The position numbers were made by a program, and so were the translations under genes. Shown in pieces: positions 63,530-64,000 of a stretch of 64,000 nucleotides of DNA; the stretch's first letter is position 1, and each line of letters opens with the position of its first letter. The stretch is from Paenibacillus typhae (GTDB lineage: Bacteria; Bacillota; Bacilli; Paenibacillales; Paenibacillaceae), in NCBI RefSeq assembly GCF_900099765.1, contig NZ_FNDX01000025.1, positions 22,769-86,768 on the forward strand. The letters are read 5' to 3'. The notes below the pieces were generated by a model that saw only the letters and a program-made list of their open reading frames with translations, did not search any database and was not told the DNA's origin.

Positions 63530-63618
63530 TTAAGAAAATTTCAGTTCCGATAATTTAACATAATATAATCTTGGCCTAAGCTCCTCTCCTGTGTCAGGAT
63601 CTTTGTATCTCATTGTAA
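63530..63618. repeat. Exact 89-base duplication of lipoprotein gene 3' end
   Basis: Identical to 57837-57925 (the last 89 bases of the lipoprotein gene, in the same orientation). It starts exactly at the stop codon and ends abruptly at the left edge of the IS4-type element. Confidence 0.9.
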
Positions 63619-64000
63619 CTCAACTTTCGCAGCTAGAAAATCGGCTTAAACCCTTGAGACTGTAAGAAGAATTCGCTATATTTAGCCAAGTTGACAAAAA
63701 ACACCTCGCTTGTTTGGTATCATGGAAGTGTCGAGCTCACATGCCAACAAGAAAGGTGCGCAACCCTATGTTACAACAACATTCCCTGTCTGAACAGTCT
63801 CGCTTTTCCAAACTTTTTGCCAATCTTCAAATCGGGAAAACCTTACGACAAGCAGGTATTTCCAAATCGTTCGGTCTTTCGAGCCTAGCAATTTTTCAAA
63901 TCGTGTTCTCCCTGGTCTTCGAAGGGAAGAATTGGTTTCGCCTTCTGGAAAGTGACCGTGCTGCAGATCTTCCCGGCAAAGATGTTATTTATCGGTTTTT
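63619..64000 (+). mobile_element. IS4-type insertion sequence, left part
   Basis: The left boundary is inferred from the sudden end of the 89-base duplication at 63618. The next bases (CTCAACTTTCGCAGCTAG) look like an IS terminus and the transposase gene starts 150 bases in. The element continues beyond the window. Confidence 0.65.
63768..64000 (+). CDS. IS4-family transposase (N-terminal part)
   Basis: 77 codons visible: MLQQHSLSEQSRFSKLFANL, QIGKTLRQAGISKSFG, LAIFQIVFSLVFEGKNWF, then LPGKDVIYRF. This N-terminal block is typical of IS4-group transposases found in Firmicutes. GAAAGGTG lies ten bases before the ATG. The catalytic DDE region is outside the window. Confidence 0.8.
   Translation, partial: MLQQHSLSEQSRFSKLFANLQIGKTLRQAGISKSFGLSSLAIFQIVFSLVFEGKNWFRLLESDRAADLPGKDVIYRF

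Noticed and set aside
1..64000. tRNA or rRNA genes as integration targets
   Set aside because: No cloverleaf or rRNA-like sequence was recognised; the island's target is yyaL.

Overview
The window looks like a Gram-positive Paenibacillus-type chromosome. Ribosome-binding sites are strong GGAGG types, GTG and TTG starts are common, CUT1 sugar ABC transporters pair with a membrane-anchored AraC regulator, and pectin- and mannan-degrading enzymes, ECF transporters and a GlpP antiterminator are present. About 1-32,350 is GC-rich core genome. About 32,360-63,420 is a visibly AT-rich composite mobile island. The last 0.4 kb is the start of an IS4-type insertion sequence.

Core region. 1-8,714 is a pectin/rhamnogalacturonan locus: GH28 (cut by the window edge), GH105, pectin methylesterase, an LplA-type lipoprotein, an LplB-type permease, a divergently placed LplC-type permease, and an AraC-type membrane regulator. 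9,343-14,732 is an ECF transporter (S, fused double ATPase, T) with a PHP-domain hydrolase and a divergent RpiR regulator. An OsmC protein, a secreted modular GH26 mannanase (15,811-18,399) and two exported proteins of unknown role follow. 20,938-28,425 is a glycerophosphodiester/glycerol-phosphate locus: Ugp-like ABC transporter, two tandem GDPD enzymes, a HAD phosphatase and glpP, with an intrinsic terminator between glpP and the phosphatase that could be the GlpP target. A UPF0173 metallo-hydrolase and a PaaX-family regulator precede yyaL.

Island. yyaL (DUF255/thioredoxin-like) is cut exactly in the codons of its CHWC active site. Its 3' part lies at 30,421-32,370. Its 5' end (RBS, start and about 55 codons up to GYS or GYSTCHW) occurs five times, at 32.4, 45.7, 56.0, 60.8 and 63.2 kb, each time abutting a 12-bp core (CCAATGGCAGGT or a variant). 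Four of the five cores are preceded by a conserved arm TTGATTTACAC. These junctions divide the island into four tandem segments of about 13.3, 10.3, 4.8 and 2.4 kb. The first two carry homologous large serine recombinases (the second has an in-frame stop), each with a divergent tiny ORF and a conserved 13-bp palindrome between them. The last two have no recombinase. Joining the 3' part to the rightmost 5' fragment would restore an intact yyaL. I read this as an SCC-like composite of integrative elements that target a thioredoxin-like active-site codon block and carry mimics of the target gene's 5' end.

Cargo. Segment 1 has a dual-OB/DUF488/DUF488 operon, RNase-HEPN-like proteins, a nonsense-interrupted tyrosine recombinase, a sigma-like factor and small zinc-ribbon proteins. 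Segment 2 has a SIR2-HerA-STAND operon, which is probable anti-phage defence, and a HEPN-like protein. Segment 3 has a staygreen-family protein, a broken CPBP protease, a lipoprotein, an alpha/beta hydrolase and DUF1871. Segment 4 has a lipoprotein and a secreted transglycosylase-like protein. No tRNA, rRNA or CRISPR array was seen.
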